Shown: positions 23,921-32,113 of the stretch, one piece after another
How positions within the stretch are numbered: position 1 is the stretch's first letter
Layout: the number at the start of each line of letters is the position of its first letter
Origin: Agromyces protaetiae
GTDB taxonomy: Bacteria; Actinomycetota; Actinomycetes; Actinomycetales; Microbacteriaceae
Length of the DNA: 64,000 nucleotides
Reading direction: 5' to 3'
Assembly (NCBI RefSeq): GCF_030866785.1
Contig: NZ_CP133018.1
Span: 248,001-312,000 of the forward strand
Notes under the pieces: generated by a model
The model's input: the letters and a program-made list of their open reading frames with translations, nothing else
Told to the model about the DNA's origin: nothing
Databases searched by the model: none
Position numbers and translations under genes: made by a program

Positions 23921-24584
23921 GTTCATCGATCCGGAGACGACGGCGCGCTACGACCTGGCCGGGTTCGGCCGTCCGGTCGGTCTCGGCTCGCGGCCGGCGC
24001 TGCTCGTCATCGATGTGCAGTACCGCACCACCGGCACCGCGCGGGTGCCGTTCCGTGAGGCCATCGAGGAGTTCCCCACGGCGGTCGGCGAGGTCGCCTG
24101 GGACGCGGTGGGCAACATCGTCAAGCTGCTCGAGGTGTTCCGCCGGAACGACTGGCCGGTGCTCTACCCGCATGTGGCGCCCAAGATGGGCTTCGACGGC
24201 GGCGCGCTCGGCGCCAAGGTGCCGGCGATCATGGGCATCCCCGCTCGCGGGTACGACTTCGTCGAAGAGGTCGCGCCGCGCGAGGGCGACGTGCTGCTCC
24301 CGAAGAAGCACCCGAGCGCGTTCTTCGGCACGCCGCTCGCGTCGTATCTCATCCAGACCGGGGCGGATTCCCTCGTCGTCGCCGGGTGTTCCACCTCGGG
24401 CTGCGTCCGGTCCACCGTCATCGACGCGTTCTCCTACAACTACAAGGTCAGCGTGCCGAGCGACGCCGTGTACGACCGCAGCTCGGTCATCCACGACGTG
24501 AACCTGTTCGACCTCGACCAGAAGTACGCGGACGTGACCCCCACCGACGAGCTCATCCGCGCGCTCGACGCGCTCGCCCGGTAA
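23901..24584 (+). CDS. Isochorismatase-family cysteine hydrolase (carbamoyl/amide amidohydrolase-like)
   Basis: A 227-residue protein with the family triad: Asp 38 in LVIDVQ, Lys 135 or 136 in PKKHPSAF, and Cys 168 in SGCVRST, followed by a cis-peptide-type turn. Relatives include N-carbamoylsarcosine amidase, RutB ureidoacrylate hydrolase and maleamate amidase. A strong GGAAAGGGGG site precedes ATG 23901, inside the preceding gene. The pairing of ring-opening amidohydrolase and N-carbamoyl-type hydrolase implies sequential steps releasing ammonia and CO2 from a cyclic ureide or imide. Confidence 0.85.
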   Translation: MPRFTSEFIDPETTARYDLAGFGRPVGLGSRPALLVIDVQYRTTGTARVPFREAIEEFPTAVGEVAWDAVGNIVKLLEVFRRNDWPVLYPHVAPKMGFDGGALGAKVPAIMGIPARGYDFVEEVAPREGDVLLPKKHPSAFFGTPLASYLIQTGADSLVVAGCSTSGCVRSTVIDAFSYNYKVSVPSDAVYDRSSVIHDVNLFDLDQKYADVTPTDELIRALDALAR

Positions 24585-24611
24585 CCCCCACCCCCAAGGA
24601 AGGACGCAGTC

Positions 24612-24965
24612 ATGTACAAGACCTCATGGGACGCGCTGAGCGAGGTGGAGGTGGCCCCGGGGAACTACCGCCGAGCCGCCTCCGGCGTGACGATCGGCCT
24701 CAACAAGATCCGCTGGGAGCACCCCTCGGGCGTCGGGCTGCACCGGCACGAGACGGCCGAGCAGGCCATCATCTGCATCGACGGCCGGATGGAGTGGACC
24801 GTCGCCGGCGAGACCCTCGTCGTCGAGACCGGCGAGGTCCTCGTCATCCCGCAGGGCGTCGAGCACGGCGGCCGGACCGTCGGCGTGGACGCGACCTTCT
24901 ACGAGGTGCTCAGCCCGACCCTGATCCAAACCCTCCCCGGGTTCCTCGGTACCCCCCTGCACTGA
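24612..24965 (+). CDS. Single-domain cupin protein
   Basis: A 117-residue cupin. GVGLHRHETAEQAIICIDGRME (split over residues 37-58) is motif 1 with the His and Glu metal ligands, and VLVIPQGVEHGG is motif 2 with the third His. Cupins of this size act as isomerases, dioxygenases, or small-molecule binding and storage proteins. It sits inside the operon between the hydrolase and the transporter, AGGAAGGA precedes the start, and its role in this pathway is unknown. Confidence 0.82.
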   Translation: MYKTSWDALSEVEVAPGNYRRAASGVTIGLNKIRWEHPSGVGLHRHETAEQAIICIDGRMEWTVAGETLVVETGEVLVIPQGVEHGGRTVGVDATFYEVLSPTLIQTLPGFLGTPLH

Positions 24966-24996
24966 ACCGTGTCACAACCAGCCAAGGAGTGAAGCA

Positions 24997-25968
24997 GTGA
25001 TGAAGAAGTTCCGTTCGAAGCCCGCCCTCGCCCTCGCGCTGCTCGCTGCAGCGGGCCTCGCCTTGAGCGGCTGCGCCGACGCCGCCGGCGGCGACACGGC
25101 GAGCGACGTGGAGCCCATCGGCACCATCTCGCTCGGGGTCGTGCCCGATGCCACCACGGCTCCGCTCGTCGTGGCCGCCGAACAGGGTCTGTTCGAGAAG
25201 TACGGCCTGACCCCGGAGGTGAAGATCTTCTCCAGCGGAGGCGCCGCCAACCAGTCCGTCGCCGCGGGCGACATCGACGTCACCGCGAGCGGCCAGTACG
25301 CGGTCGTCGTCGGTGCGGCGGCCGGCACGAACGTGGACATCCTCGCGCGGATGAGCGTCGCCGACGAGCAGGTCGGCATCGTCGCCAACGAGTCGATCAC
25401 CTCGATCGAGGACCTCGAGGGCAAGACGGTCGGTGTGCAGGAGGGCAGCACCGCCGCGCTCTACGCGATCCTCCTGCAGCAGGCGAGCGACGTCTCGTTC
25501 ACGCTCGAGAACGTCGGCAACGACCAGATCATCGCGGCGTTCGCGAACGGTCAGGTCGACGCGATCGTCACCTGGCAGCCGAACGTGGACCGTGCGGTCG
25601 AGGCCGTCGACGGATCCAGCATCCTCGCCTTCTCTGGCGATGACGACATCATGCCGCTGGTCACCTATCTGGTGTCCTCCACGAAGTTCGCCGAGAACAC
25701 CGCGGCAGTCGAGGCGGCCGTGAAGGCCATCAGCGAGGCGTCCGAGTGGAGTGCCGAGAACCCGGACGAGCTCACGCAGCTGCTCGCGCAGCAGTTCAGC
25801 GTCGACGAGGGCGCGGTCCGCGGCAGCGTGGACGTGTTCGCCTTCGACTTCGGCTGGGACGACGCCGCCGAGAAGACCCTCGCGGACGCGGCGGGCGTCG
25901 TCGAGGCCCAGCAGGGCACGACCGTCGACCTCGACCAGATCCTCAAGATCAGTGTCTCCTCGCGCTGA
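24997..25968 (+). CDS. NMT1/SsuA-type ABC transporter substrate-binding lipoprotein
   Basis: A 323-residue exported lipoprotein: MMKKFRSKP, hydrophobic core, and lipobox LALSGC (modified Cys about residue 27). The body has NitT/TauT features: LGVVPDATTAPLVVAAEQGLF, SGGAANQSVAAGDIDV, and a long hinge region ending with helical EASEWSAENPDELTQLL. GTG 24997 and ATG 25000 are both possible; AAGGAG spacing slightly favours GTG. The family binds sulfonates, nitrate, pyrimidine precursors or aromatic acids. Here it presumably captures the compound attacked by the adjacent hydrolases. Confidence 0.88.
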   Translation: MMKKFRSKPALALALLAAAGLALSGCADAAGGDTASDVEPIGTISLGVVPDATTAPLVVAAEQGLFEKYGLTPEVKIFSSGGAANQSVAAGDIDVTASGQYAVVVGAAAGTNVDILARMSVADEQVGIVANESITSIEDLEGKTVGVQEGSTAALYAILLQQASDVSFTLENVGNDQIIAAFANGQVDAIVTWQPNVDRAVEAVDGSSILAFSGDDDIMPLVTYLVSSTKFAENTAAVEAAVKAISEASEWSAENPDELTQLLAQQFSVDEGAVRGSVDVFAFDFGWDDAAEKTLADAAGVVEAQQGTTVDLDQILKISVSSR

Positions 25969-25997
25969 CCGATTCCCGAACGTCAGCGCATTTCCCC

Positions 25998-26013
25998 GGA
26001 GCCGGAGGGCTCC
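25998..26013 (+). terminator. Intercistronic hairpin between binding protein and ATPase
   Basis: GGAGCC (25998-26003) pairs with GGCTCC (26008-26013) around a four-base loop. Such hairpins after substrate-binding protein genes commonly stabilise or attenuate the message so that the binding protein is made in excess. Confidence 0.5.
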
Positions 26014-26039
26014 CCAGGCAGGAAAGGACGTGATCCACC

Positions 26040-26843
26040 GTGGCGCAGAGCACTGAGAACGGCATCCATCTCGACCAGGTGACGTTCGGCTACCCCGGAG
26101 CGAAGCCCATCATCGATCAGTTCTCGCTCGAGGTCCGACCCGGGAGCTTCACGGTCATCGTGGGCGCCAGCGGGTGCGGGAAGACGACCCTCCTGAACCT
26201 GATCGCGGGCTTCCTCTCGCCGGTCGACGGCGAGGTCGTCGTCGGCGGCAAGGTCATCACCGGACCGGGTCCCGACCGCGGTGTGGTGTTCCAGGGCGAC
26301 TCCTCGCTGCTCGGATGGCGGACCGTCGAGGACAACGTCGGGTTCGGCCTGGCGATCGCGGGGGTCAAGAAGTCGGAGCGCCAGGAGCGCACCCGGCGTG
26401 CACTCGAGACCGTCGGACTCGCCGCGGACCACCGCAAGTACCCGCGCGAACTCTCCGGCGGCATGAAGCAGCGCGTGCAGATCGCACGAGCGCTCGTGAG
26501 TGACGCGCCGATCCTCCTGATGGACGAGCCGTTCGGCGCCCTCGACGCCATCACGAGGGGCTCGCTGCAAGCGGAGATCGCCCGGATCTGGACCGCGGAT
26601 CGGCGCACGGTGGTCTTCATCACGCATGACATCGGCGAGGCCATCACGCTCGGCGACCAGATCTGCGTGATGCGGAAGAACCCCGACAACACGGTGCACT
26701 TCAAGCAGTTCGACAATGAGCTGCCGAGGCCCCGTCACAAGTCGGATGAGGCGTTCGGCCGGCTCTACGACGTGATCGAATCGAACCTGAACGCCAGCGC
26801 AACCGGGTCATCAATCCCGACCTCGCGCGCGGCGGCGACGTAA
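26040..26843 (+). CDS. ABC transporter ATP-binding protein (NitT/TauT/SsuB type)
   Basis: A 267-residue cytoplasmic ATPase. It shows Walker A VGASGCGKTT, Q-loop VVFQGDSSLLGW (the usual residues after Gln are changed to GDSS), signature LSGGMKQR, Walker B LLMDEPFGALD and H-loop ITHDIGEA. It would drive both permeases encoded next. GTG start with AAAGGA upstream. The C-terminal 60 residues are a short extension without a regulatory domain. Confidence 0.9.
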   Translation: MAQSTENGIHLDQVTFGYPGAKPIIDQFSLEVRPGSFTVIVGASGCGKTTLLNLIAGFLSPVDGEVVVGGKVITGPGPDRGVVFQGDSSLLGWRTVEDNVGFGLAIAGVKKSERQERTRRALETVGLAADHRKYPRELSGGMKQRVQIARALVSDAPILLMDEPFGALDAITRGSLQAEIARIWTADRRTVVFITHDIGEAITLGDQICVMRKNPDNTVHFKQFDNELPRPRHKSDEAFGRLYDVIESNLNASATGSSIPTSRAAAT

Positions 26844-26854
26844 GCGGCCCGGTC

Positions 26855-27646
26855 ATGATCAGATCAGGACTCAGTCTGGCGGGGGCGACCCCGCGCCGGG
26901 AGCTGCCGCGCAAGCTCGGCTACGGTGCGCTCGCGGTGTGCGCGCTCCTGCTGCTCTGGGCGGTGACGTCCGCGTGGATGGCGCAACCGCTGCTCTACCC
27001 GGGCCCCTGGGAGACGCTCGTCGGTCTGGTCGGCGAGCTCGGCACGCTCGACTACTGGGCGGCGATCGGGCTCTCGGTCGGGCGGATCATCCTCGGGTTC
27101 GCGATCGGCTCACTGCTGGGCGTCGTCGTCGGGATCCTGATCGGCTCGTCACGACTGGTCCGCACCGCGCTGGAGCCGTACGTGCACTTCTTCCGGTCGA
27201 TCATCGCGATCGCCTGGATCGCCCCCGCGGCGATCTGGTTCGGCGTGGGCTCTCCGTCCGTGATCTTCCTCGTCATCTACGCGACGATGTTCATGGTCGT
27301 CGTGAACACCGTGCAGGGCATGAGCGAGGTCGACGAGCAGCGCCTGCGAATGGCACGGGCGGCGGGGGCCTCGCGGCTGCGGACGGTGCTCAGCATCGAG
27401 ATCCCGAGCTCGGTTCCCCACATCCTGAGCGGCATGCGCGTGGGCATGAGCAACGCGTTCGGCACGGCGATCGGTGCCGAGATGCTCGTCGGCATCGTCG
27501 GCATCGGCTACACCGTGTACGAGGCCAGGTTCCTGTTCGAAGGCGCCGTGATGTTCGGATCGATCGTGGTCATCGGCATCCTCGGCTTCCTGTTCAACTA
27601 CGTCCTCTCGCTGCTCGCCCAGCTCGGACTCCGTCGGTTCGCCTGA
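26855..27646 (+). CDS. ABC transporter permease (NitT/TauT type), first of two
   Basis: A 263-residue inner-membrane protein with about six transmembrane helices. The EAA-type cytoplasmic loop is VDEQRLRMARAAGASRLRTVLSIEIPSSVPHI (about residues 160-191), which docks onto the ATPase. Eleven bases separate it from the ATPase gene. A distinct second permease follows, so the channel is probably a heterodimer, unlike most members of this family, which use one permease gene. Confidence 0.88.
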   Translation: MIRSGLSLAGATPRRELPRKLGYGALAVCALLLLWAVTSAWMAQPLLYPGPWETLVGLVGELGTLDYWAAIGLSVGRIILGFAIGSLLGVVVGILIGSSRLVRTALEPYVHFFRSIIAIAWIAPAAIWFGVGSPSVIFLVIYATMFMVVVNTVQGMSEVDEQRLRMARAAGASRLRTVLSIEIPSSVPHILSGMRVGMSNAFGTAIGAEMLVGIVGIGYTVYEARFLFEGAVMFGSIVVIGILGFLFNYVLSLLAQLGLRRFA

Positions 27647-27697
27647 GCATGAGGTCACCGAACTATGGACGCAACGTGATGAGGCTGGTGAACGTCA

Positions 27698-28522
27698 GTG
27701 ACTACCGCAACTGAGTACATCGATGTCGACGGATTCGTGCGAACGCGGGTCAGGCCATACCGGCGCGTCGCGAAACAGGTCGCCGTGTACGCGGGCGCCG
27801 CGCTCATCCTCGGCACGATCTGGTGGCTGAGCGCGCGTGCCTTCGACACCGAGCTGCTGTTCCCCGGCCCGGTCGAGACGCTGGACCGGCTCTGGCAGCT
27901 GCGTAGCATCCTGCTCGAGAACACCGGGGCGTCGATGGCGCGGGTCGCCGTCGGGTTCGTGGCCGGCGGGGTGCTCGGCGCGGCCCTCGGGCTCGGCATG
28001 GGGTACGCCAAGCGCGTCAGGTACTTCTTCACGCCCTATGTGGACTTCTTCCGGTTCATCCCGGTGTTCGCCTGGTTCGGCCCGATCCTGGTGTGGATCG
28101 GCGCGGGCAACACCAGCATCGTGCTGCTGATCGTCTATACATCGGTCTGGGTCGTCGCCATCAACACCCTGGCCGGCTGCGTGAAGGTGAGCCCCGACGC
28201 CTGGCGGATGATTTCGATCTACCGGCCGTCGCGGTGGCAGGAGGTCACCCGGCTGCTCTTCCCGGCCGTGCTGCCCTACATCCTCGGCGGCATGCGGCTC
28301 GCGATCAGCAGTGCGTTCATGACCGTGGTCGCAGCCGAGTTCCTGCAGGCGAATGAGGGCCTCGGTGCCCTGCTCGCCAGGTTCCAGACCTTCTACGACA
28401 TGCCCGGGGTCTTCTCGACCATCATCTGCCTCGGCCTGCTCGGGATCCTCGTCGATCAGCTGTTCGTCCTGCTCACCCGGATCGCCGCGGCACGCTATCT
28501 GCCCAACGGCCGGCTCGCGTGA
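27698..28522 (+). CDS. ABC transporter permease (NitT/TauT type), second of two
   Basis: A 274-residue paralogous permease with the same topology. The docking loop CVKVSPDAWRMISIYRPSRW ... EVTRLLFPAVLPYILGG lacks the exact EAA--G spacing of the first permease. GTG start at 27698. The 51-base spacer after the first permease contains no hairpin. Overall similarity between the two permeases is low by eye, which suggests old divergence rather than recent duplication. Confidence 0.87.
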   Translation: MTTATEYIDVDGFVRTRVRPYRRVAKQVAVYAGAALILGTIWWLSARAFDTELLFPGPVETLDRLWQLRSILLENTGASMARVAVGFVAGGVLGAALGLGMGYAKRVRYFFTPYVDFFRFIPVFAWFGPILVWIGAGNTSIVLLIVYTSVWVVAINTLAGCVKVSPDAWRMISIYRPSRWQEVTRLLFPAVLPYILGGMRLAISSAFMTVVAAEFLQANEGLGALLARFQTFYDMPGVFSTIICLGLLGILVDQLFVLLTRIAAARYLPNGRLA

Positions 28523-28559
28523 TCCGGCACCGCGCACCCATCTCAACGGAGGACTGACC

Positions 28560-29942
28560 ATGACCATGACCGCGTTCGGTGAGATCACCGAAGGAGCGCC
28601 GCCGCCGGTCGAGATCGAGCAGATCGCCGACCAGCTCGTGGCGTTCGCGCGAGCGGCGAGCCGAGTGGAGCTCGATGAGGTCCCGCAGCAGACGCGGGAC
28701 CACGCCGCGCTCGTCATCGCCGACACGATCGGGGTGATCAAGGCGGGCGCCGAGCGCGAGGAGTTCCGGGCGCTCATGCGCGACGAGCACGGGCTGTTCG
28801 GCACGGCCGGCGGCGGAGCCGCTCAGACGGCGTTCGACCCGTCGCGCCGGGTCAGTCCTGCCGCGGCGGCGTTCATGAACGGCAGCGCCGGCAACGCGCC
28901 CGAGATGCACGAGCTGATCGAGGGCGGCGGCATGGGCGGCCACCCGGCGGTGCACATCGTGCCCGCCGCACTCGCCGTCGCGCAGACCCTGCACAGCTCG
29001 GGCCGCGACCTGCTCAGGGCCTTCATCGCGGGCTATGAGGTCGACGCGCGGCTGTTCCACATGCTTCGTCTGCACGAGGCCGTTCACCCGCACGGCAACG
29101 TGGCGGCCGTCGGTGCGGCCGTCGCCGTGGCGACGCTGCTCGGCTCGGACGCCGGCCAGGCCGCGCTCATGGCGTCGAGCCTCCCGTTGCTGTCGCTGTG
29201 GGAGGCGGGTCTCGAGGGCGCCACCGTGCAGCACGCGTACACCGGGATCGGCGCGAGCATGGGGGTCGTCGCGAACGCGATGGCCTCGGCGGGGCTGGTC
29301 GGCTCGCGCCGCGCGTTCGCGATCGCGTACACGGGCGTCATGGGTGAGCTCGTCGATCGAGGCGGACTCGATCACGAGTTCGATCCGAAGCATCTGCTGA
29401 TCGAGCAGAACCTCACCAAGCAGTACAGCTGCTGCGCCCGCGCCTTCCCGGCGGTGCACGCGACGCTCGGCGTCGAGGCGGTGGACCTGGGGTCGGTGCG
29501 CCGGATCGTGGCCCGCGTGGATCCGCTGGCGCTCCGCATGACCGGCCGGGGCGACCCGCGGACGAGCCTGGCGGCACGGTTCTCGCTCGAGTACTCGATC
29601 GCCACCGCGCTCGTGCACGGGCACGCCGATCCGTCCGCCTTCGACGACCTCCGTCCCGACGCCGTCGCGCTCGCGAGGCTCGTGGAGGTCGAGATCGTCC
29701 CCGCATTCGCCGGGGCGAGCGGCATCGCCGGCCGACAGGCCGAGATCGAGGTCGTCGACGCCTCCGGATCGCATCGCGGTGCCGCGACCGGCGGGCATCT
29801 CGACGGGCAGAGCGGCGCCGCGGCGTTCAGCGCGAAGTTCGAGGCGCTGACCGGCGAGCTGAGCCACCCGCTGAACGATCGTGCCCTGGACGCGCTTCGC
29901 GACCTCGAGCGCGTTCCGGACGTGTACGACCTGCTCGGGTGA
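28560..29942 (+). CDS. MmgE/PrpD family protein
   Basis: A 460-residue member of the 2-methylcitrate dehydratase / aconitate decarboxylase superfamily. Recognisable segments are AAAAFMNGSAGNAPEMHE near residues 99-116 (equivalent to the region where many members carry HxxD-type residues), GGHPAVHIVPAALAVAQ, HPHGNVAAVGAAVA, and KQYSCCARAFPAVHA. The family dehydrates or decarboxylates tricarboxylic or branched acids. GGAGG lies eight bases upstream of the ATG. With the PrpB-like lyase nearby, it may process a branched hydroxy-acid made after ring opening. The precise reaction is not deducible. Confidence 0.85.
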   Translation: MTMTAFGEITEGAPPPVEIEQIADQLVAFARAASRVELDEVPQQTRDHAALVIADTIGVIKAGAEREEFRALMRDEHGLFGTAGGGAAQTAFDPSRRVSPAAAAFMNGSAGNAPEMHELIEGGGMGGHPAVHIVPAALAVAQTLHSSGRDLLRAFIAGYEVDARLFHMLRLHEAVHPHGNVAAVGAAVAVATLLGSDAGQAALMASSLPLLSLWEAGLEGATVQHAYTGIGASMGVVANAMASAGLVGSRRAFAIAYTGVMGELVDRGGLDHEFDPKHLLIEQNLTKQYSCCARAFPAVHATLGVEAVDLGSVRRIVARVDPLALRMTGRGDPRTSLAARFSLEYSIATALVHGHADPSAFDDLRPDAVALARLVEVEIVPAFAGASGIAGRQAEIEVVDASGSHRGAATGGHLDGQSGAAAFSAKFEALTGELSHPLNDRALDALRDLERVPDVYDLLG

Positions 29943-29974
29943 GCGGGCGACGACGGAGGCGCGGGTGAGCGACC

Positions 29975-30571
29975 GTGTTCGTTGAGGCATCGGACCTCGG
30001 GCCTGACGCGACCTACGCGCTCCTGGTCGGGTCGGTCGTACCGCGGCCGATTGCCTGGATCACGTCGGGGCTGCCGCCCAAACCGCTCAACCTGGCGCCG
30101 TTCAGCGCGTTCACCTGGGTGAGTCAGTACCCGGCGATGCTCGGATTCACCGCGAACCGCCGGGGTGATTCGCGCAAGGACACGGTCCGGAACATCGAGG
30201 AGGACGGGCAGTTCGTGGTCAACATCGCCGCCGACGACATGCTCGACGATCTGCACGCCAGTTCGGCCTTCCTGGAGGCCGGGGCGAGCGAGGCGGACGC
30301 GCTCGGCCTCGTCGGCGCACCATCCGACGTGGTCGGGGTCCCTCGCCTCGCGCGCGCACCGATCAGCATGGAGTGCGAGCACACCCACACGATCGAGTTC
30401 AGCCCGACCGGCGGCGAGTTCGTCGTCGGACGCGTCGTCGGATGGCATGTCGATGACGCGGTGGTGGAGCGCGGACGGATCGTGACGGAGCGTCTCCGGC
30501 CGATCGGCCGGCTCGGAGGGCCGAGGTACACCTCGCTCGGCCCGGTCACCGAGCTCGCGCCCGTCGATTGA
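29975..30571 (+). CDS. Flavin reductase family protein (FMN-binding split barrel)
   Basis: A 198-residue protein of the flavin-reductase-like group. Motifs seen are SVVPRPIAWITS at 24-35, NLAPFSAFTWVSQYPAMLGF, RKDTVRNIEEDGQFVVNI and GGEFVVGRVVGWHVDD. Such proteins either supply reduced flavin to a monooxygenase or act as flavin-dependent enzymes themselves. GTG start without a close ribosome-binding site. It ends the island and is seven bases from a convergent oxidoreductase gene. No separate oxygenase component lies in the operon, so it may act alone or with an enzyme elsewhere. Confidence 0.85.
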   Translation: MFVEASDLGPDATYALLVGSVVPRPIAWITSGLPPKPLNLAPFSAFTWVSQYPAMLGFTANRRGDSRKDTVRNIEEDGQFVVNIAADDMLDDLHASSAFLEAGASEADALGLVGAPSDVVGVPRLARAPISMECEHTHTIEFSPTGGEFVVGRVVGWHVDDAVVERGRIVTERLRPIGRLGGPRYTSLGPVTELAPVD

Positions 30572-30578
30572 TCGGTCG

Positions 30579-31925
30579 TCAGGCGGGCGCGATGTGATGC
30601 ACGGCGCGGAAGACGTCGCCGGGGTCGTACTGCGCCTTGATGCGGCGTAGCCGTTCGAGGGTCGCCGGTGGGTAGATCGACTCGAGCACGTCGTCGCCGA
30701 ACTCCTGGGTGAAGTTCGCGTAGCGGCCGGAGGTGAACTCGAGCGGGCGATCGAGCTCGAGCTGGGTGAGGGCGACCTGCTCGTCGGTCGCATCGGCCGG
30801 GAGCAGGCCGTTCACCACGAGCAGCGCCTGCGCGTCGCGGAACGCGATCGGCGTCGCGTCGGGTGCCACGCGCGCGAACGAGCCGCCCATCGCGCGGAGC
30901 ATGAGCATGGTCGGCACGCTGCCCTGCAGCGCGCGCTCGCACGCCTCGATGAGCTCGTCGGAGAGCTCGGGTGCGAACCCGTTGCCGCCGACGAAGCGGA
31001 AGGGCGGCTTGCCGGGCGGTGCGGCCTCGAGCAGGTCACCGTAGGCGATGGGGCCGAGCGAGACGTCGGACACCGACGGGAGCGAGAGCAGTGGTGCGAG
31101 CACCTCGCGGAGCTCGGCCTCGGTGCCCCGGTAGGCGACCGCGAGCTGCGGGCCGGCCGGCATCTCGGGTGAGAACGGCGGCAGCACCAGCAGGGTCGAG
31201 TTGAGCTCGTCGGTGGATCGCACGGTCACGTCGCGCCAGGCGCGCAGCACCGCGCCGACGTCGGACTGGTCGAACATGATCTGCCCGCCGACCAGGCCGT
31301 CGACCGGTGACGCCGCGAACCGGAATCGCGTCACGACCCCGTAGTTGCCGCCGCCCCCTCGGAGCGCCCAGAACAGGTCGGGGTGCGACTCGGCGCTCGC
31401 GACGACCACCGCGCCGGCGGCCGTGACGATCTCGAGCTCGCGGACCGCGTCGACCGTCAGACCGTGCGTGCGCACGAGCCAGCCGATGCCGCCGCCCAGC
31501 GCGAGCCCGCCGACCCCCACGTCGAGCGTGTCGCCCGAACTGACGCCGAGCCCGTGCGGCGCGAGCGCCGCCGCGACGTCGCCCCAGTGCGCGCCCGCCC
31601 CGACGCTGACCGTGCCGTCGTCGTGCACGTCGACCGAGGAGAGCTCGGCGAGGTCGACGACGACGCCCTCGGTCACCGGCATGGCACCGTGCCCGCCGCT
31701 GCGCACGGCGACCGGCTGCTCGTGCTCGATGGCCGCGCGCACGGCCTCGGCGACCTCGGCCGCGGTCGTCGGGCGCACGACGACAGCGGGCTCGCCGACT
31801 CCCGCGAAGACGGTGCGGCCGGCGTCGTAGGCGGCGGAACCCGGGCCGTGTGCGCGACCCGGCAGGCGTTCGAGGAGCGCTGCGAGGATGGACATGGCGG
31901 TCAGTCTGGCACCGGCCGCCGACAT
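30579..31925 (-). CDS. FAD-binding BBE-type oxidoreductase (berberine bridge enzyme family)
   Basis: A 448-residue cytoplasmic flavoprotein from ATG 31925, which has GAGGGG six bases upstream; ATG 31895 is an alternative. VAVRSGGHGAM contains the His normally bonded to FAD; the cysteine of bicovalent BBE enzymes (GxxCxxV) is replaced by GDTLDVGVGG, so attachment is probably mono-covalent. GGGGNYGVVTRFRF binds the flavin, and the C-terminal BBE segment ends YDPGDVFRAVHHI. It resembles the C-terminal half of the flavoprotein fusion at 7.9-10.1 kb but has no luciferase-like half. Confidence 0.87.
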   Translation of the reverse strand: MSAAGARLTAMSILAALLERLPGRAHGPGSAAYDAGRTVFAGVGEPAVVVRPTTAAEVAEAVRAAIEHEQPVAVRSGGHGAMPVTEGVVVDLAELSSVDVHDDGTVSVGAGAHWGDVAAALAPHGLGVSSGDTLDVGVGGLALGGGIGWLVRTHGLTVDAVRELEIVTAAGAVVVASAESHPDLFWALRGGGGNYGVVTRFRFAASPVDGLVGGQIMFDQSDVGAVLRAWRDVTVRSTDELNSTLLVLPPFSPEMPAGPQLAVAYRGTEAELREVLAPLLSLPSVSDVSLGPIAYGDLLEAAPPGKPPFRFVGGNGFAPELSDELIEACERALQGSVPTMLMLRAMGGSFARVAPDATPIAFRDAQALLVVNGLLPADATDEQVALTQLELDRPLEFTSGRYANFTQEFGDDVLESIYPPATLERLRRIKAQYDPGDVFRAVHHIAPA

Positions 31926-32113
31926 CCGACACCCCTCGCCGCGGGCTTCCACGACCGTTCCGTCCGGGCGGACGGAAGATCAGTGCGTGACTCTTGGACT
32001 CATTTTCAAATAGGTTGGCGATTGTCCGCTTCAATCGGCCCTGACTTGCGTCCCACGGTCTCCCCGCTCCACCGCCCCGCTCGGGATGCTTTGTCCGTAC
32101 ACATGGAGCCCCC

